Below, one piece after another: positions 34,761-47,080 of a stretch of 64,000 bases of DNA. The stretch lies in NCBI RefSeq assembly GCF_008831285.2, contig NC_045148.1:24161878-24225877 (forward strand). Reading direction: 5' to 3'. The stretch comes from Nymphaea colorata (lineage: Eukaryota > Streptophyta > Magnoliopsida > Nymphaeales > Nymphaeaceae). Within the stretch, counting starts at the first letter, position 1; every line of letters begins with the position of its first letter. Under the pieces are notes generated by a model. The model searched no databases and was not told the DNA's origin. It was given only the letters and a program-made list of their open reading frames with translations. The translations under genes and the position numbers were made by a program.

Positions 34761-36426
34761 GGAACCAAACTAAAGATTAGAGCTTCTTTAATATTATGTT
34801 AGGTGTGGTAGTCTGGTCAAAGAACACCAAAGAACTTGATGGCCAATTAAATTCCTCAAAGCAAACCCCTTTTCTACTCCCCCGTCTGCGTGTCAACGCC
34901 CCCCAGCTGCAAGTTTCTGACCAAGTCTGCAGTGAAAATTGGAATGCAGGAAAATCTCGCACTCACTTTTTTTTTCTCTCTCTCTCTTTCGGCATTTGTA
35001 CACCAACATTAGATTTCCCAGAGTTCGTGGGTCCACCAATACTGTATATATAGGAAAGATTTAGGCGTGGATTCTTAATTAGAACCGTGTCTCTGTTGGG
35101 GACCCAGTTAACGTTAAATTGCTACTTGGGAGGCTCCTCATGCTTTGCTGTGATCGTCAAAATAAAAAATCAAAAGCAACATTTTATCATTTATTCTGAT
35201 GGATTTTTACAAATTTTCTTTCCAAAACAATCAAAAGCTATGTTACTGTCCTAAATTCATTTCCTGGTGACCTCCTTTATCTGTTCTTTGAATACATAAA
35301 GAGGGGCTTCCCTGTATGAGTCCCCTGCACAAATTGGGGACTCAATGCTCGGGCTTCTAAACTACAACACAAATCTGAACATCTACACTTGCATCATCGA
35401 TCTGCATGACCCAAGTAGGGGATGTAGACATGGCTGCCACCTGTAGTGAAGAATCCGTTGATATATCAACACAATGGTCAATCCTTTATCAGGAACCTTA
35501 ACAGTGAATAGTTGAGCAAGGACTGGATCGGATTAGTTAGAAATATTATTGCCTTGAATCGGCCGGTTGCTTCAAGTCTTCGATCCAGTCCACCTGCTTA
35601 AAAAAAAATGTTTTTCATTAGTTTTTTATCAATATATGAATCAGCAGGCATTCATATTGAATACAACAGTGTGAGTGCGATGCTGAAAAAAATCAGCTTT
35701 TGAAACGACTGGATAAAATTGGCATAACTTTAGTCCGGTGATTTAGATGATGTAGTTGCAAGTCAAAACAAAATATTAAATTGTCAAACTGCTTGTTTCC
35801 ACTTTCTAAATCTTGAACAAGATATAAAAACTAATAAAAAAACAATAACAGGTTGTTTGAATGAAATTGATTTAGTCGTTTTTTCACTTTAGGCATTTTT
35901 TCACTCCTTTTTATTGTCAAACTGCTTGTTTCCACTTTCTAAGTTTGTTTATTTCTTATCTGTTTTTTTAATCTGACCTTATTAGTTTCTCATTTATTTG
36001 ATTTTTCTCTGACTTTTAAATTTTTTCAATTTTTTTTAAAAATGTACCATATTTTCCCATTATTTTTATCTTTTTTTTAAGCTCATCGTTGAGAAAAACT
36101 GCTCCATTTAAAAGGCAAAAACGATATTTGTGACTATGGTCGAACGCAGCTTTGGCAATCTAAAAGAAAAAAAGAGAAGTTCAAATTGACAACTTTGATT
36201 TGGGACTGAATAGAGTGGAAAAGTGGTCAAGTAAGATAAGATAAGGGCGGCCAATGAAAAGCCTCATTGATGTAACCATTAGTCATGCGGCTGGATTTGG
36301 AATTGTGAAGCAATATGTTCCAAAGCAGTAAACCTGAGTCTTCTTCAATTTCTCAAAAAACACACAACTTTTCTAGAAGTGAATCCATACATAAATTAAA
36401 GACCTAGCTTCTTCTTCTGTTCGTGC
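34761..36426. other. 5' flank of locus 4
   Basis: 35455-36350 is an inverted relative of about 57150-57800 and of the locus 2 flank. T-rich MITE-like DNA occupies about 35770-36120. Near 36370 is the family leader motif TTTTCTAGAAG. No separate gene is seen; 34796-35053 is an open frame without recognisable content. Confidence 0.5.
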
Positions 36427-38658
36427 ATGTTTTGCATAGAAAATTGGAGCGGCATGGCAACCACTGGCCGGTCACCTCAGCTGCTTGGGTTTCTTTTGTG
36501 TTTCTCCTCCTTTGCCTTCTTTGTGGTTCTCAGCCAAGGGGAGGTGCCCTCAGCCCCTGTTTCTCCGAGCAATGTGACTGATCAATTCACATTTCTCTCT
36601 TTCAAATTCCTCGTCACTAAAAACCCTCATAATGTGTTATCAAATTGGAATTCCAACATCTCCTTCTGCGACTGGACTGGAGTTTCATGCGGTTGTGGTT
36701 CACAAAGGGTAGTTGCTCTAAACCTCTCCAAAAAGGCACTTGAATGTACTCTCTCGCCATACAACAGCAATCTCTCCTTCTTACAGGTTCTTGATCTCTC
36801 GACCGACAGTTTCCATGGTCAACTTCTCGTTGATTTTAGTCGTCTCCCTCTGTTAGAGAATCTTATCAAAAGCAAAAACAATTTTGAAGGGTTGATCCCG
36901 CAAACGGTGAGCCATTGTCATCGCCTCCAAGTACTTTCGGCAACAGAAAATGAATTCTATGAAAGCATTCCGGAGTTCCTAGGCAGTTTGCTGGAACTCA
37001 AGCACATAAACCTTTATGGTAACAGGCTCACCGGCACCATTCCAGTCACTTTTTCCAACCTCTCAAAGCTGGAGCTCCTTAATATTGGTCAAAATCATAT
37101 GCACAGGAAGATTCCTTCCGACTTGGGAAGCATAACCCACTTAACATTCTTTAGTGTGGAAATGAACAATCTCACCGGTACACTGCCTGACAGCTTGTTT
37201 AACCTATCCGCTCTTCAGACTTTGAGTTTCACGACCAATCCACTAACAGGGCATCTCCCAAAAGATGCTGGCCACTTCCTGCCCAATCTCCAACAACTCT
37301 ATGCGGGTACAAACAATTTTGATGGCCCTCTCCCGGCTTCTTTTTCTAATGCTACAAGACTTCAACTTCTTACTGCAGAAAGCAATCAATTTAGTGGGCA
37401 GATACCATTAGAATTGGGTAGTCTTACACAACTCAAGTACATTTACCTTTGGGGAAATATGTTGACCAATGCCCATGGCAGTCGTGAGCTCACCATTCTC
37501 ACATCCTTCACCAAGTGTCGAATGCTACAGAAAGTTCATCTGTCACAAAACCTTTTGAACGGAACTCTTCCTGTCTCCATTGGAAATCTGACAACAAACT
37601 TGTGGAAACTTGTGCTTTCCTCCAATCTGATTGAAGGTACTATCCCATTGGCCTTAGCCAACTTGACCAATTTAATTTCGTTACATTTGAGATTCAACAA
37701 AATAAAAGGACTCGTTCCACCAAATATAGGATCAATGAACAGGTTACAAACATTTGGTCTTTCTGGCAATGCATTAGAAGGTTCAATTCCAGACTCACTT
37801 TACGAGTTGGTCAGCATGTCTGTTTTTTATATTGACCACAACATTCTAATTGGGTCAATTTGAAGCTCTATAAATAATATCACTAGTGTGCGAAGCCTAG
37901 ATCCAAGCTCAAACAATTTATCATCAACACTACCTAGTGTGCGAAGCCTAGATCCAAGCTCAAACAATTTATCATCAACACTACTGCCAGGTCTTTGTGA
38001 GTTGAAGGACTTGTTGGTGCTGTACTTGCAGGACAACTCCTTCACTGGGGTCACTTGCCTTTGGGTCTTGGGAATTTTGCCATGATGATAAACATGGATA
38101 TCTCTGCAAACAAGTTGAGCGGAGAGTTTCCTGCATCATTATCAGAGCTCTAAATGCTAAAGTATTTGAATCTCTCTTGGAACACATTTGTTGGTCACAT
38201 TTCTGAACAACTTGATCACATGCTAAACCTTGACACTATTGACCTTACCATAACAACCTTTCTGGTAAGATACGAAAATCATTGGACATCGACTGCACTG
38301 TCCTGCGCCAAATCAGGCACCGAAACCTTGTTAAAGTCATTACGTGTTGCTCTAGTACAGATTTCAGGTGACCAATACATGCCCCTTGGCAGCCTATAAG
38401 TCTGTCTATATTCAGGTGACCATCGCTTGAATCTCTTTCGAAGATTGGATATCATGATTGATGTTTGCTTGTGCTTCAGAATATCTTCACCATGGTTACT
38501 CGGAGACTATAGTTCATTGTGATCTGAAGCCAAGTAATGTGCTTATAGATGAGAACATGACAGCATAGATCAGCGATTTTGGAATTTCAAAGATTCTAGT
38601 TGGTCTGAATTCCTCTACTCTTACAGCTACTCTCGGAACCACGGTTACATTGCACCAG
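36427..38658 (+). pseudogene. LRR receptor kinase locus 4, exon 1
   Basis: The best-preserved ectodomain here. The start is probably ATG at 36454 (aligned with locus 1), with an in-frame ATG at 36427. Signal peptide, cap CDWTGVSC and about 16 LRRs are open to 37860. Lesions then follow: TGA 37861-37863, a 51-bp in-frame tandem duplication, a frameshift near 38047, TAA 38151-38153, and a fusion near 38281 joining LRR residues SGKIRKSLD directly to kinase IDCTVLRQIRHRNLVKVI. The fusion removes the last LRRs, cap, TM, glycine loop and VAIK Lys. After it come a TGA in a small rearrangement at about 38385 and TAG 38566-38568. HCDLKPSN and SDFG are intact. The donor is CAG|GTACAT after 38658. A clear pseudogene. 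Confidence 0.9.
37885..37986 (+). repeat. 51-bp tandem duplication in the locus 4 LRRs
   Basis: AGTGTGCGAAGCCTAGATCC and the following 31 bases repeat with a period of exactly 51 bp. The copies are essentially identical and keep the frame (17 codons), so this is a young change in an already stopped gene. Confidence 0.92.
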
Positions 38659-39832
38659 GTACATACTATCTCTGATTTATTTGTCTTTACATACATATAT
38701 ATATATATATATGTACGTATGTATATATATATAGATATATATATGTATGTATATATATATACATATGTATATATCTATAAGTATACTCTTCTATGGTTTG
38801 CAATATGAAATCAATAAATATATTTATTGATGTGAAAACACACATGATCCATCTAATTATCATGACTTGGTAGTTCACACATAAAGACATGCACAAGTGG
38901 TTCCTAGCTCAATAATGTAAAGGTCATTGATAAACTATTTTACATGGACAATGCATTCATTGTTCATGTGGCTCATGTACACATCTGTTGTTTGCATGTC
39001 CTCAACCAACAAGAATCTTCAGTTGATCTTCTTTTTTTAACAGAAGTTATAAACTTTTTTCCTTTCTTGTATAAAACAATCCTAATCGTAAATGCCTTTC
39101 TACCTAATGGCTTCAGACTGGTTAACAATCAGCACTACTGAATAATTCACCCGATTTAGGAGCCATTTAAGAACATTGAGATAGGTCACTGGAGAATTAG
39201 AAGGAAGATAAGTTTGATTATGCCTTAAAGTTGTGAAATCACTGCACCATACAATTAATGAAACTCAACAAATCTCACATGCCCCATAGAAAAAATATGG
39301 ATACATGTTTGAATTCTTTTAAGAGCACTTTTGTATCATACATATATAGGACTTCAGTTCTAAATAGACCTGGGCATTGGGCCAGCCCGGCCCGATAAGA
39401 ACTTGGTTCGGGGCTGGCCTGATGTCCGAAATCTGAGCCCAGGCCTGGCCCAGTTACATAAAAAAATATTTAAAATTTTTTGAATATAAATTATATTTTA
39501 AATAACAGTATATATATATTAATAAAATAAAATTAATATTTGAAAGTTATCAGGATGGATCGGGCCCCCGTCGGTATTACCCGGGCCGGCCTGATACATT
39601 ATCGGGCGGGGCTCGGACCCAGACCCGATCCAGCCCGATAACAATGTCTAGTTCTAAATCATAATCTTGTATTCTTTTTTTGATGTATATATGAGAATAC
39701 AACAAGAGAAAGGCAGGATTGATGGTTCAATTGATCTTAAGTCCATTATATTGATCTTAAGTCATAGATGAGCATTGGCTAATTATATTGTGCTTGATAA
39801 TCATGTCTAATATTGTTGAGTGGTTGAATTAG
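38659..39832 (+). other. locus 4 intron
   Basis: GT at 38659 and AG at 39831-39832. The split codon reads G|AA, giving the APEFG motif across the junction as in the family. The intron is 1174 bp. It holds a (TA)-rich microsatellite at 38694-38790, sequence shared with the locus 3 intron (55540-55920, inverted), and the MITE at 39365-39650. Confidence 0.8.
39365..39650. mobile_element. GC-rich hAT MITE in the locus 4 intron
   Basis: 286 bp with TAGAC/GTCTA tips, flanked by a perfect 8-bp duplication GTTCTAAA (39357-39364 and 39651-39658). The ends are rich in GGCCC and CCCGATA, the centre is AT-rich. It is the inverted homologue of 11059-11310, at the same intron position. Confidence 0.82.
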
Positions 39833-40194
39833 AATTTGGGATGGCCGGAAAGGTGTCAGCCAAAGCCGATGTCTACAGCTATGGAATTCTGCTCCTTGAG
39901 ATGTTTACAGGAAGAAATCCTACTGATGAATAGTTTGATGGGGATTTTAGTTTGAGGCAATGGGTGACTGAAGCATTTCCTGTTGCAATTTCAGATGTCA
40001 CTGACAGCCATCTTTTGAATGAAAGCAATACTATTCCAACTGAAAGACCAGATGCTATGAATGAGCTGTTGGTAATGATAATGGAGATAGGCTTGTCATG
40101 TTCAAATGTGTCTCCAAATGAGAGAATGGACATGAACGAAGTGGTTGTAGGGCTGAGAAGGATACGACATAAGACAAAAATGATAGAAGGATAA
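39833..40194 (+). pseudogene. LRR receptor kinase locus 4, exon 2 (kinase C-lobe)
   Basis: Encodes [20 protein letters not shown], then RNPTDE, a TAG stop at 39931-39933, FDGDFSLRQWVTEAFPV and GLSCSNVSPNERMDM, ending TAA at 40192-40194 after KTKMIEG. Apart from the TAG the exon is intact. It matches locus 3 exon 2 closely, where the stopped codon is CCG (Pro). Confidence 0.88.
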
Positions 40195-42189
40195 CTCAAA
40201 TATATCCATAGATGCAATGAAATTTAATTCCGGGGCACGACCAGCCATTGGCTAAAATAGTTGGAGGTGGAAATGTAGTTTGATTCCTTTCATGAAAGCT
40301 CTCACTTGCATTGCTCAATTACAGTTGCGTAAACGATTTAATAAAGATATGTTTAATATCCTTGGGTGTTCTATTCCTAAGGCATTTGAGTGACTAATCT
40401 TGTAGAACAACTCACATTTCCAGTGCAAGTTACGTGAAAGAGGCTTGGAACTTTGTCCATTTTTGCAGTTTGTGCTTTGTTCTAAGTAAGGACACCAGTA
40501 TAGCCATAGTTCACATAAATCCTTTCAATTTTCTAAAATTTTGATGTACTATATCCTTAGCACAATTTCTCAAACCAACCAAAAAAATGCACAACAAGAA
40601 GAATGAATAAAAGTGCACAATTCCAGTAAGTTTTGCACTGATGTCCAATGTTATGAAAAGAAAAGCCTTTGAATGAGGAGGACGAGAATTATATGCTGTG
40701 AGTATCCTTGTGTTATTGGAGTATGTAATATGTAATGGCCCTCTAACGAAAGACCATGTGTCATGGACTAGAAGTGATGAAAATGACCCTGTTAGTTAAA
40801 TAGAAGACCCTTCCCCCTACAAGCAAAAGTGAACCTGGAAAATCTTCATTCTATTTCCTAGGAAGTGAATCCACCAATGTTAACAGGAAGCTTGGTGTTT
40901 ATCAAAGAAAATAATATCTTTAATCTTTTCAAGCATATAAAAATGCACGCTGATGGCCACATTCATAAAATTATTTGCCGGTCACAGTTTGAAGTTTAAG
41001 TATAATACTTTATATTGAAGTATTGTGGGAGTTGCAATATGTGTCCCTCACCCAGCCAGATATTGCTTTTGTGTAAATAGGGTTGTTTGTGTCCCAAAAT
41101 TTGTTTAGGTTTGCTTTTGGAGTGTATCGAAAATGATTTTCATTTTCAAAAGAGAAAAAAAGGGACTAACCCCTCAGTACGAGGCTTGGCCGTTCCTGAC
41201 ACCTTTATGATGGGTAACTAGTCTTAAGCTATGTTCATTCTCAATGCATTTCATATTCACCCAAACATCATCTTCAACCTATATGTGGTGTGGTACTTGC
41301 TAAAGAAGTTCAAATTTTATAAAGGGAAGGATAAACCTTTTTCAAAACAGGTAGAGGATACAAAAGCAGCTAGTAAAAGATTGAAATAAAGAGAAAAACT
41401 AGTAGAAGAGGAAGAGATAATTGAGAATTGATTCTTGTCTCAATTTTAAACATTTGAGTGATTGGGGCTTGGATTTTCTGAATCTATTTTCTTAGTTTGG
41501 GCCCGATTTTGATTCTCGAGTGTAATTATGAACTTTTAACTTCCTTTTTGGTTCTAGGGCAGGATTTCGGATTTGGGGCTTGGATTTGGATTTGGATTTA
41601 GATCTAAGGTCTATTTTGGATCTAAAAATTTGAATTTGGATCTAAGGCTTAGTTTTAGATCTAGAGCTCACTTTTAGATCCAGATTGGGATCTATTGATC
41701 TATTTTTTTTATCTAAAGTTGGGATTTGGATCGAGATTTGGATCTAAGGCTTGGTTTTTGAATATTGACTTGGGATTTTGGATTGGGTTTAGATCTAGAT
41801 TTGGCATGAATTATCAGCTTAGATTGAGGTAGGTTTTTGGAATTTTAGATTTAAATTTAGATGAGTTCCAAAATATAGTCGATAACCAAATTAGAGGGTA
41901 ATTGGATCAGAACTGCGATGAATTACTTGGGAACCCAAATTGTTGAAAATAATTGTGAAAATGCTAGATGTATATGAAACTTGAAAATTTGGGGGTACTT
42001 ACAAGGTTCAGCCAATTTATTAGGATCCAGTAGAATCTCAATGGGGAGCTGTCAAGAGAATATTAAGATTCATAAAAGCTACCATTCATTATGATCTAAT
42101 CTTCAAAGTTCAAAACATACAAGAATAAAGAAGTTCATATATATATAGCGATGCGGACGGGGCTGAATGCCCAAATGATCGATCGATGG
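40195..42189. other. 3' flank of locus 4; GGATCTAA-rich tract
   Basis: 40195-41330 is the inverted relative of 9360-10510 downstream of locus 2. 41480-41830 is a degenerate run of TTTGGATCTAAGG-like words. No gene. Confidence 0.55.
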
Positions 42190-43835
42190 TCAAGCTACAA
42201 TTATACTGGAAACGATAAATGAGTCGAGTTCGAGTTTTTGGAACTTAGCTCATTTATACTTGATTTGACTTACTCGCACTGGTATTCTTTATAATATTGC
42301 AAAAACCGGTTCACCAAATCACTGGTTTAAACTTTAAACTTTGAGGGTAAAAACAAATTTTCACAAGTTACACGAGTTAACATTTACAAGACATTAACAC
42401 TTTAACGATTTAATGCTTACATGAGTTAATGCCTAAACAAGTTAAATGGGTTAAACGAGTTGATGTCGAGCTCGATTTTGTGTGGTCGAGTCAAACTCGA
42501 GGTTGCTATAAGTTGTCCGACTCGAGTTTGAGCCGAGCTCAAACTTGAGCTCAAGTTTTTTGAGCCCAGTCGAGCCGTCATGTGCAGCCCTACCAACAGG
42601 GCCGGTCTACTAAATGTAGTGTAGGCCGTTCGATTGAAAAACCCAAAAAGAAAAATGTTACAAAACTGGCAAGAAGATAAGAGAAGGCATGAAGAGAAGG
42701 GAACATGACATTGGAAATATGTTGTTAAGGGTTGTGAAGAAAAGTCTTGTTGATGTAATTTTGCGTGTCAAGCAAGGTGATGGATGTGGAATTAGAAAAA
42801 GTCCCATTGATGTGATCTTCTGCCATGCTGTAGACACCGAGTGTGGAAAACAACAAGCGATATCACGTACTTTTCATGAGCACAAGACTTAGGACTCTTC
42901 CAACAACTTCAATTTAACCAAAAAAAAAAACCGCGAATATTTTATGGAAGAGGATACAAAAGCAGCTTGATAATTGCTCATTGCGATAACATTATTTAGG
43001 TAAATACATTCCTTAGCACCTTAATTAAATTGTGTATCTTAATCAGTAAAACCGGTTCTGAATCGAGTCAACAATATTTGTTTTCAATTTCATGGACCAG
43101 TCAGTTGAAGAAAAGGCCCCCTTGATGTTATCAGCTGTGCCAAAGGCGCTGAGTGTGGAAATAACAAACGATTTCCTTCTTTTTGCTCTTAGACTTTACT
43201 CTTCCAACAATTTGAATTAAACAAAAAAAAACGAATTTTTCTGGAAGAGAATCAATAGAAGTGCAATAATTTGTAAAACACACAGGCTTGGGACAAAGAA
43301 GATCAGTGGAAGTAAATCAGCCTCTTCGATGTGTCGACCAATCCGGTGATCTAGACGATTTAGTTGTGAATCAGCACAAAATATTAAAAAATAGAATTTA
43401 TTGGAAAATAAATAAACAATGTATAAAAGCTAATAAAAAACATTGTTTAAAAAAAAAACATGTGAACTGGATTAAACTGATTTAGCATAGATTTGAATGA
43501 ACCTGCTGACTCAAGCGAATATTTCAACCTAATTGGATAACATAGTCTGATTGGCAAAAACGGTTGAGTGATATGGTGTTGGAGTGTGGAGCATGATCCA
43601 TACTTGATAAAATTTTATCCAACATAGGCAAATTTTCTATAGAGTTGGGATTGAATAGGGTTGAGAAGTGGTTAAAGGAAATAAGGTAAGGGGTACCAAG
43701 GAAATGTCTCATTGATGCAATCATCAGCGGTGCCGCTGGATTTGGAAATCTGAAGCAACTTCTTCCAAAGCAGTAGACCTGAGACTCCTACAATTTGAAA
43801 AAGAAAATAACAAAAATTTCTAGAAGAGAATTGCT
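42190..43835. repeat. inverted copy of 1675-3575 ending at a truncated receptor-gene leader
   Basis: Follows the upstream DNA of locus 1 in reverse, including the GAGTCGAGC fold-back (42197-42594, shortened) and the ACAACAAGCGATATCACGTA block. The match runs into the receptor leader TTTCTAGAAGAGAATT and stops at 43835; no coding sequence follows. The remaining gene was lost or replaced. Confidence 0.75.
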
Positions 43836-45140
43836 CCCGGTGCACTTGAGCTTAGCCTCTTGTCTCTTAAAAGAGGTTGAGTGCTATCTCCTTTGGCCAT
43901 GGGGAGATGAAGATGAGAAGAAAGGAAAATAAGAGAGAAATGAGAGGGATGATGATTACATACCTCTAATGAGAAATGGCTTAAGAAAATGAACAACAAT
44001 GCTTGAAATGATCTTGGACTTACCTTGAAAGAATCTCCAAGATAATGAAGAGGATGTCTACAAGAGAGTTGTAGCTTGCTCTAAGTTGGAGAGGAAGAGG
44101 AGAAATGGAAAGAGGAAGAGGGAGAGAGAGAGAGATCAAGAGAAACCTTAAGTCTTGAAGAGAGAATATTCTGGGGTTTCTCCCTAGGGCCACTCTTCCC
44201 CAAGAAGGGGGAAGTGAGGGGGATTTATAGGGGATATTGGACCCAAATTGTGATTTTTTTTTTATTTTATAATATTTTCATTCGAATTTCACATAATTTT
44301 GAATTATTTTGAAAAAGAAATGGTTTGAATGAGTATTGATTGCCCATTAGACCTGAAAATCACTTTTTCAAGTGTAGGGAGGGCAAATGCCCACTCAAAA
44401 TGACCCAAAAAACACCCCTAATAGCTCTTTTTTTTTAAAAAAAAAATGAAGCTCGCGTGTCTAAGAGGTCGCTGCCGCGACAGCACAGTTGGCCAATGCG
44501 CACAGGCATGCGACAGCATTGTTGCGTGCATAAGCACGCTTGCGCAAGTGACAAATTTGTCGCACACGAGCTTGCTCAAGAGCGAGCGCGTGTGGTGCAC
44601 TCGCTTGCAAGCACACACAACACTCGCTTGTGTGAGTGCATGGTGTGCTCGCACGCGTGAGCTCTCCCTCCCCCTTTTTTAAAAAAAAATAAAATAAAAT
44701 AAAATCTAGTAAAATGAATAAAAATTCTGTTACATAAAAAATATTTTTTATTTAAAATGTAACAAAAGGTTTTTTTGTTGAAAATGGACGGCCGATTCCA
44801 TTTCCAGTCACTCTGGACTCGTCTTCAAATCCAATTTTCGTTTAGTCGCTCGTCGACTTGTTTGAACATGCAACTTGGGTTTTAAAACACATTTTGGCAT
44901 GAGAAATGTGTTTTTAAAACAGAGGGAAGGTCCGTGCACACGCGACACTCAAATTTTGTCGTTTTGAACTCGATTTGAAATTATGAGTTTGAAATAGTTG
45001 ATTTGGATCTTCCAAATTTTAGCTGTTCCCATATCTTTAGATAAATTTTCAAATGTTCTCATCAACTTATTTGAAAAAATAAGTGTCTTCACCATTTATA
45101 TTAACATAAAGCCACGATGATATACACCTTGCTATCTCAC
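43836..45140. other. unclassified DNA, possible retroelement leader
   Basis: 43836-44250 is purine-rich with GGGGATTTATAGGGG, similar in style to 14740-14900. A GC-rich island follows at 44452-44665. The rest is AT-rich. No recognised protein. Confidence 0.35.
44452..44665. repeat. GC-rich island of degenerate GCTTGCGCAAG-like words
   Basis: About 210 bp far richer in G+C than its flanks, dense in self-complementary words (CTTGCGCAAG, GAGCTTGCTC, GCACACGAGC) and bounded by poly-A/T tracts. It is open in several frames on both strands, as expected from composition alone. Function unknown. Confidence 0.6.
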
Positions 45141-45211
45141 ATTAAACTATAATAAATGCAGAAAAAACCATCTAACTACAAGAAGGTCCAAACTTTGACA
45201 ACTTATGATAT

Positions 45212-45514
45212 TTGGTAATCCATGGACAAGAATTTTGGAAGTGGAATGGAGGGAGGAAGGGTGTTCGAAAATGGCAGACCTTCTCGGTTTCTGATAATCG
45301 ATCACTCCATGGTAAATCCTCGACGACAAGATCATGGGTGGAATTCTCTGGTTCTCATCATCAAGATTTCAGAAGTGGATGTCGAGCAACTCTCAATTCA
45401 GATGATAAATGGAACATCAACAATCAAGATCGCTTCAATAGTTTGGGAAAAGATGAAGCAGCCCTTTCGTTGGACTGTGATTCGCTGTTCCATTGGAAAC
45501 TTATAGAAGAATGA
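45212..45514 (+). pseudogene. left-arm remnant of the DUF4283-type gene
   Basis: Inverted relative of about 53880-54165. Recognisable parts are FLIIDHSMVNPRRQD and PFRWTVIRCSIGNL, the latter corresponding to PFRWTVIRCFIGDL in the right arm, split over frames by indels. The following domain core is deleted on this side, and 45540-46130 keeps only the downstream linker part. Confidence 0.5.
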
Positions 45515-46217
45515 CATTGCTATCGAAACACGCCTCTGGGATTAAGACATTGCTATCGAAATCAGACTTTCAGACAAGGGATTGACAGAAAAAGTTTGCT
45601 ATCAACTGACTCTATTTCATAGATTCACTTTTAAGCTGTTTTACACTTTCTTCATTTTTCTTACGATTTTGCATGGAATGATCGAATGGGAAAGCTCGCA
45701 ATTTCCATTAAACTTTCGTAAAGTGCCCCCAAAAAGAAAAGAAAACAAAATTGAAATTTAGTAAAGGAGTTGAAGGAAGTGAAGATCTATCATTATGTCA
45801 GGAGAGCTAAGGAGTGGCAGGGAGAGAATAAGGAAAAAAAAAATGGGAAAAAATGAGTTAATAAAGGAGAGACCCAGATCAAAAGCAGAACCAGAATTGG
45901 GGGATAACAAGTTTCGGTTTCTCCATAGGCAGATGGAAGTTGAAAATGAATGTTAGACCCAGAAAGATTGGAATGTAGAGATTACAGGAGACCAACAGTT
46001 GCGGAGTAACTAGAAGACCAACCAGCTGGTGGGTGGCGAGAAGATAGAGCAGGAGATGGAGAATCAATTGATAACAAAAAGAATCAAGGGGAGAACCGTG
46101 AGTCCATATCAGGTTTGATTTAAAAAATAAATTTCAGGATTCTTGTTGTTTGGATGGAATGAAAACTAGCAAAGAAATGACTGGTTTGGAGAGTGAGGTT
46201 ATGGTGAACAACTCACC

Positions 46218-46654
46218 ACCAGGTTTGTCAAGGAGAGAAAATGGAAGAACAGCTGGTAAGAAAGTGAAGACAGATTGACAATACTTCCACACAGGGAAAC
46301 TTGGTTCCAGAGTAATGAGGACAGGTTTGAGGCAGGAAAAGGGAAACAGAGTCCACACCAAATATATCCAATGACGACACTCTATTACGGAAACATCCAA
46401 CATTTATTGGCTAATGCAGTTCCATTTTTCTTCACCAGGTTTGTCAAGGAGAGAAAATGGAAGAACAGCTGGTAAGAAAGTGAAGACGGATTGAAAATAC
46501 TTCCACACAGGGAAACTTGGTTCCAGAGTAATGAGGACAGGTTTGAGGCAGGAAAAAGGGAAACAGAGTCCACTACACCAAATATATCCAATGACGACAC
46601 TCTATTACGGAAACATCCAACATTTATTGGCTAATGCAGTTCCATTTTTCTTCA
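46218..46654. repeat. 216-bp tandem duplication in the left arm
   Basis: AGGTTTGTCAAGGAGAGAAA recurs 216 bp later, followed by a near-identical unit; the second has a 3-bp insertion near CACTACACC. The right arm has a single diverged unit, so the duplication came after the inverted repeat formed. Confidence 0.9.
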
Positions 46655-46734
46655 TCATTTCCAATAAATGCTTCAATTCTGTGGTCAACTCAGAAGTACC
46701 AGTCCTCCGGCAGCTCCACACATGGAGTCATTGC

Positions 46735-47080
46735 TGGGCTCAAGCTCGAGTCGAGCTGTATAAGATCAGCAAAAGGTTGACTCGATAGACCAAAATCGTG
46801 CCTTGAGCTCGACTCAAGCTGTACAAGATCAGCAAAAGGTTGACTCAATAGACTAAATCGTGGCTTGAGTTTGGCTTGTTTAAGTTCCTTTACCAACTCT
46901 TCCTTCAATTTCTTTGTTTTAAATTTGAAAATTAATAGAAAAGCTAAATTAAAAAAAAATAGAGTCAAATTCATGTAACTCGAACTCGACTCCTTTATAA
47001 ACTTGAGTTTCAAATCAAGTGTAACTGAACAAGTTTGAGTCGAGCTTGAGTTAGCTTGACTAATTGTACAGCCCTATCTA
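46735..47080. repeat. GAGTCGAGC-family MITE in the spacer
   Basis: CTCGAGTCGAGCTGTATAAG at the left and TTGTACAGCCCTA at the right, the latter giving TAGGGCTGTACAA on the minus strand. It holds an internal 50-bp duplication (AGATCAGCAAAAGGTTGACTC twice). Confidence 0.55.

Noticed and set aside
44418-44682. Overlapping frames on both strands
   Set aside because: All arise from the GC-rich repeat island; no start context, domain or conservation evidence.
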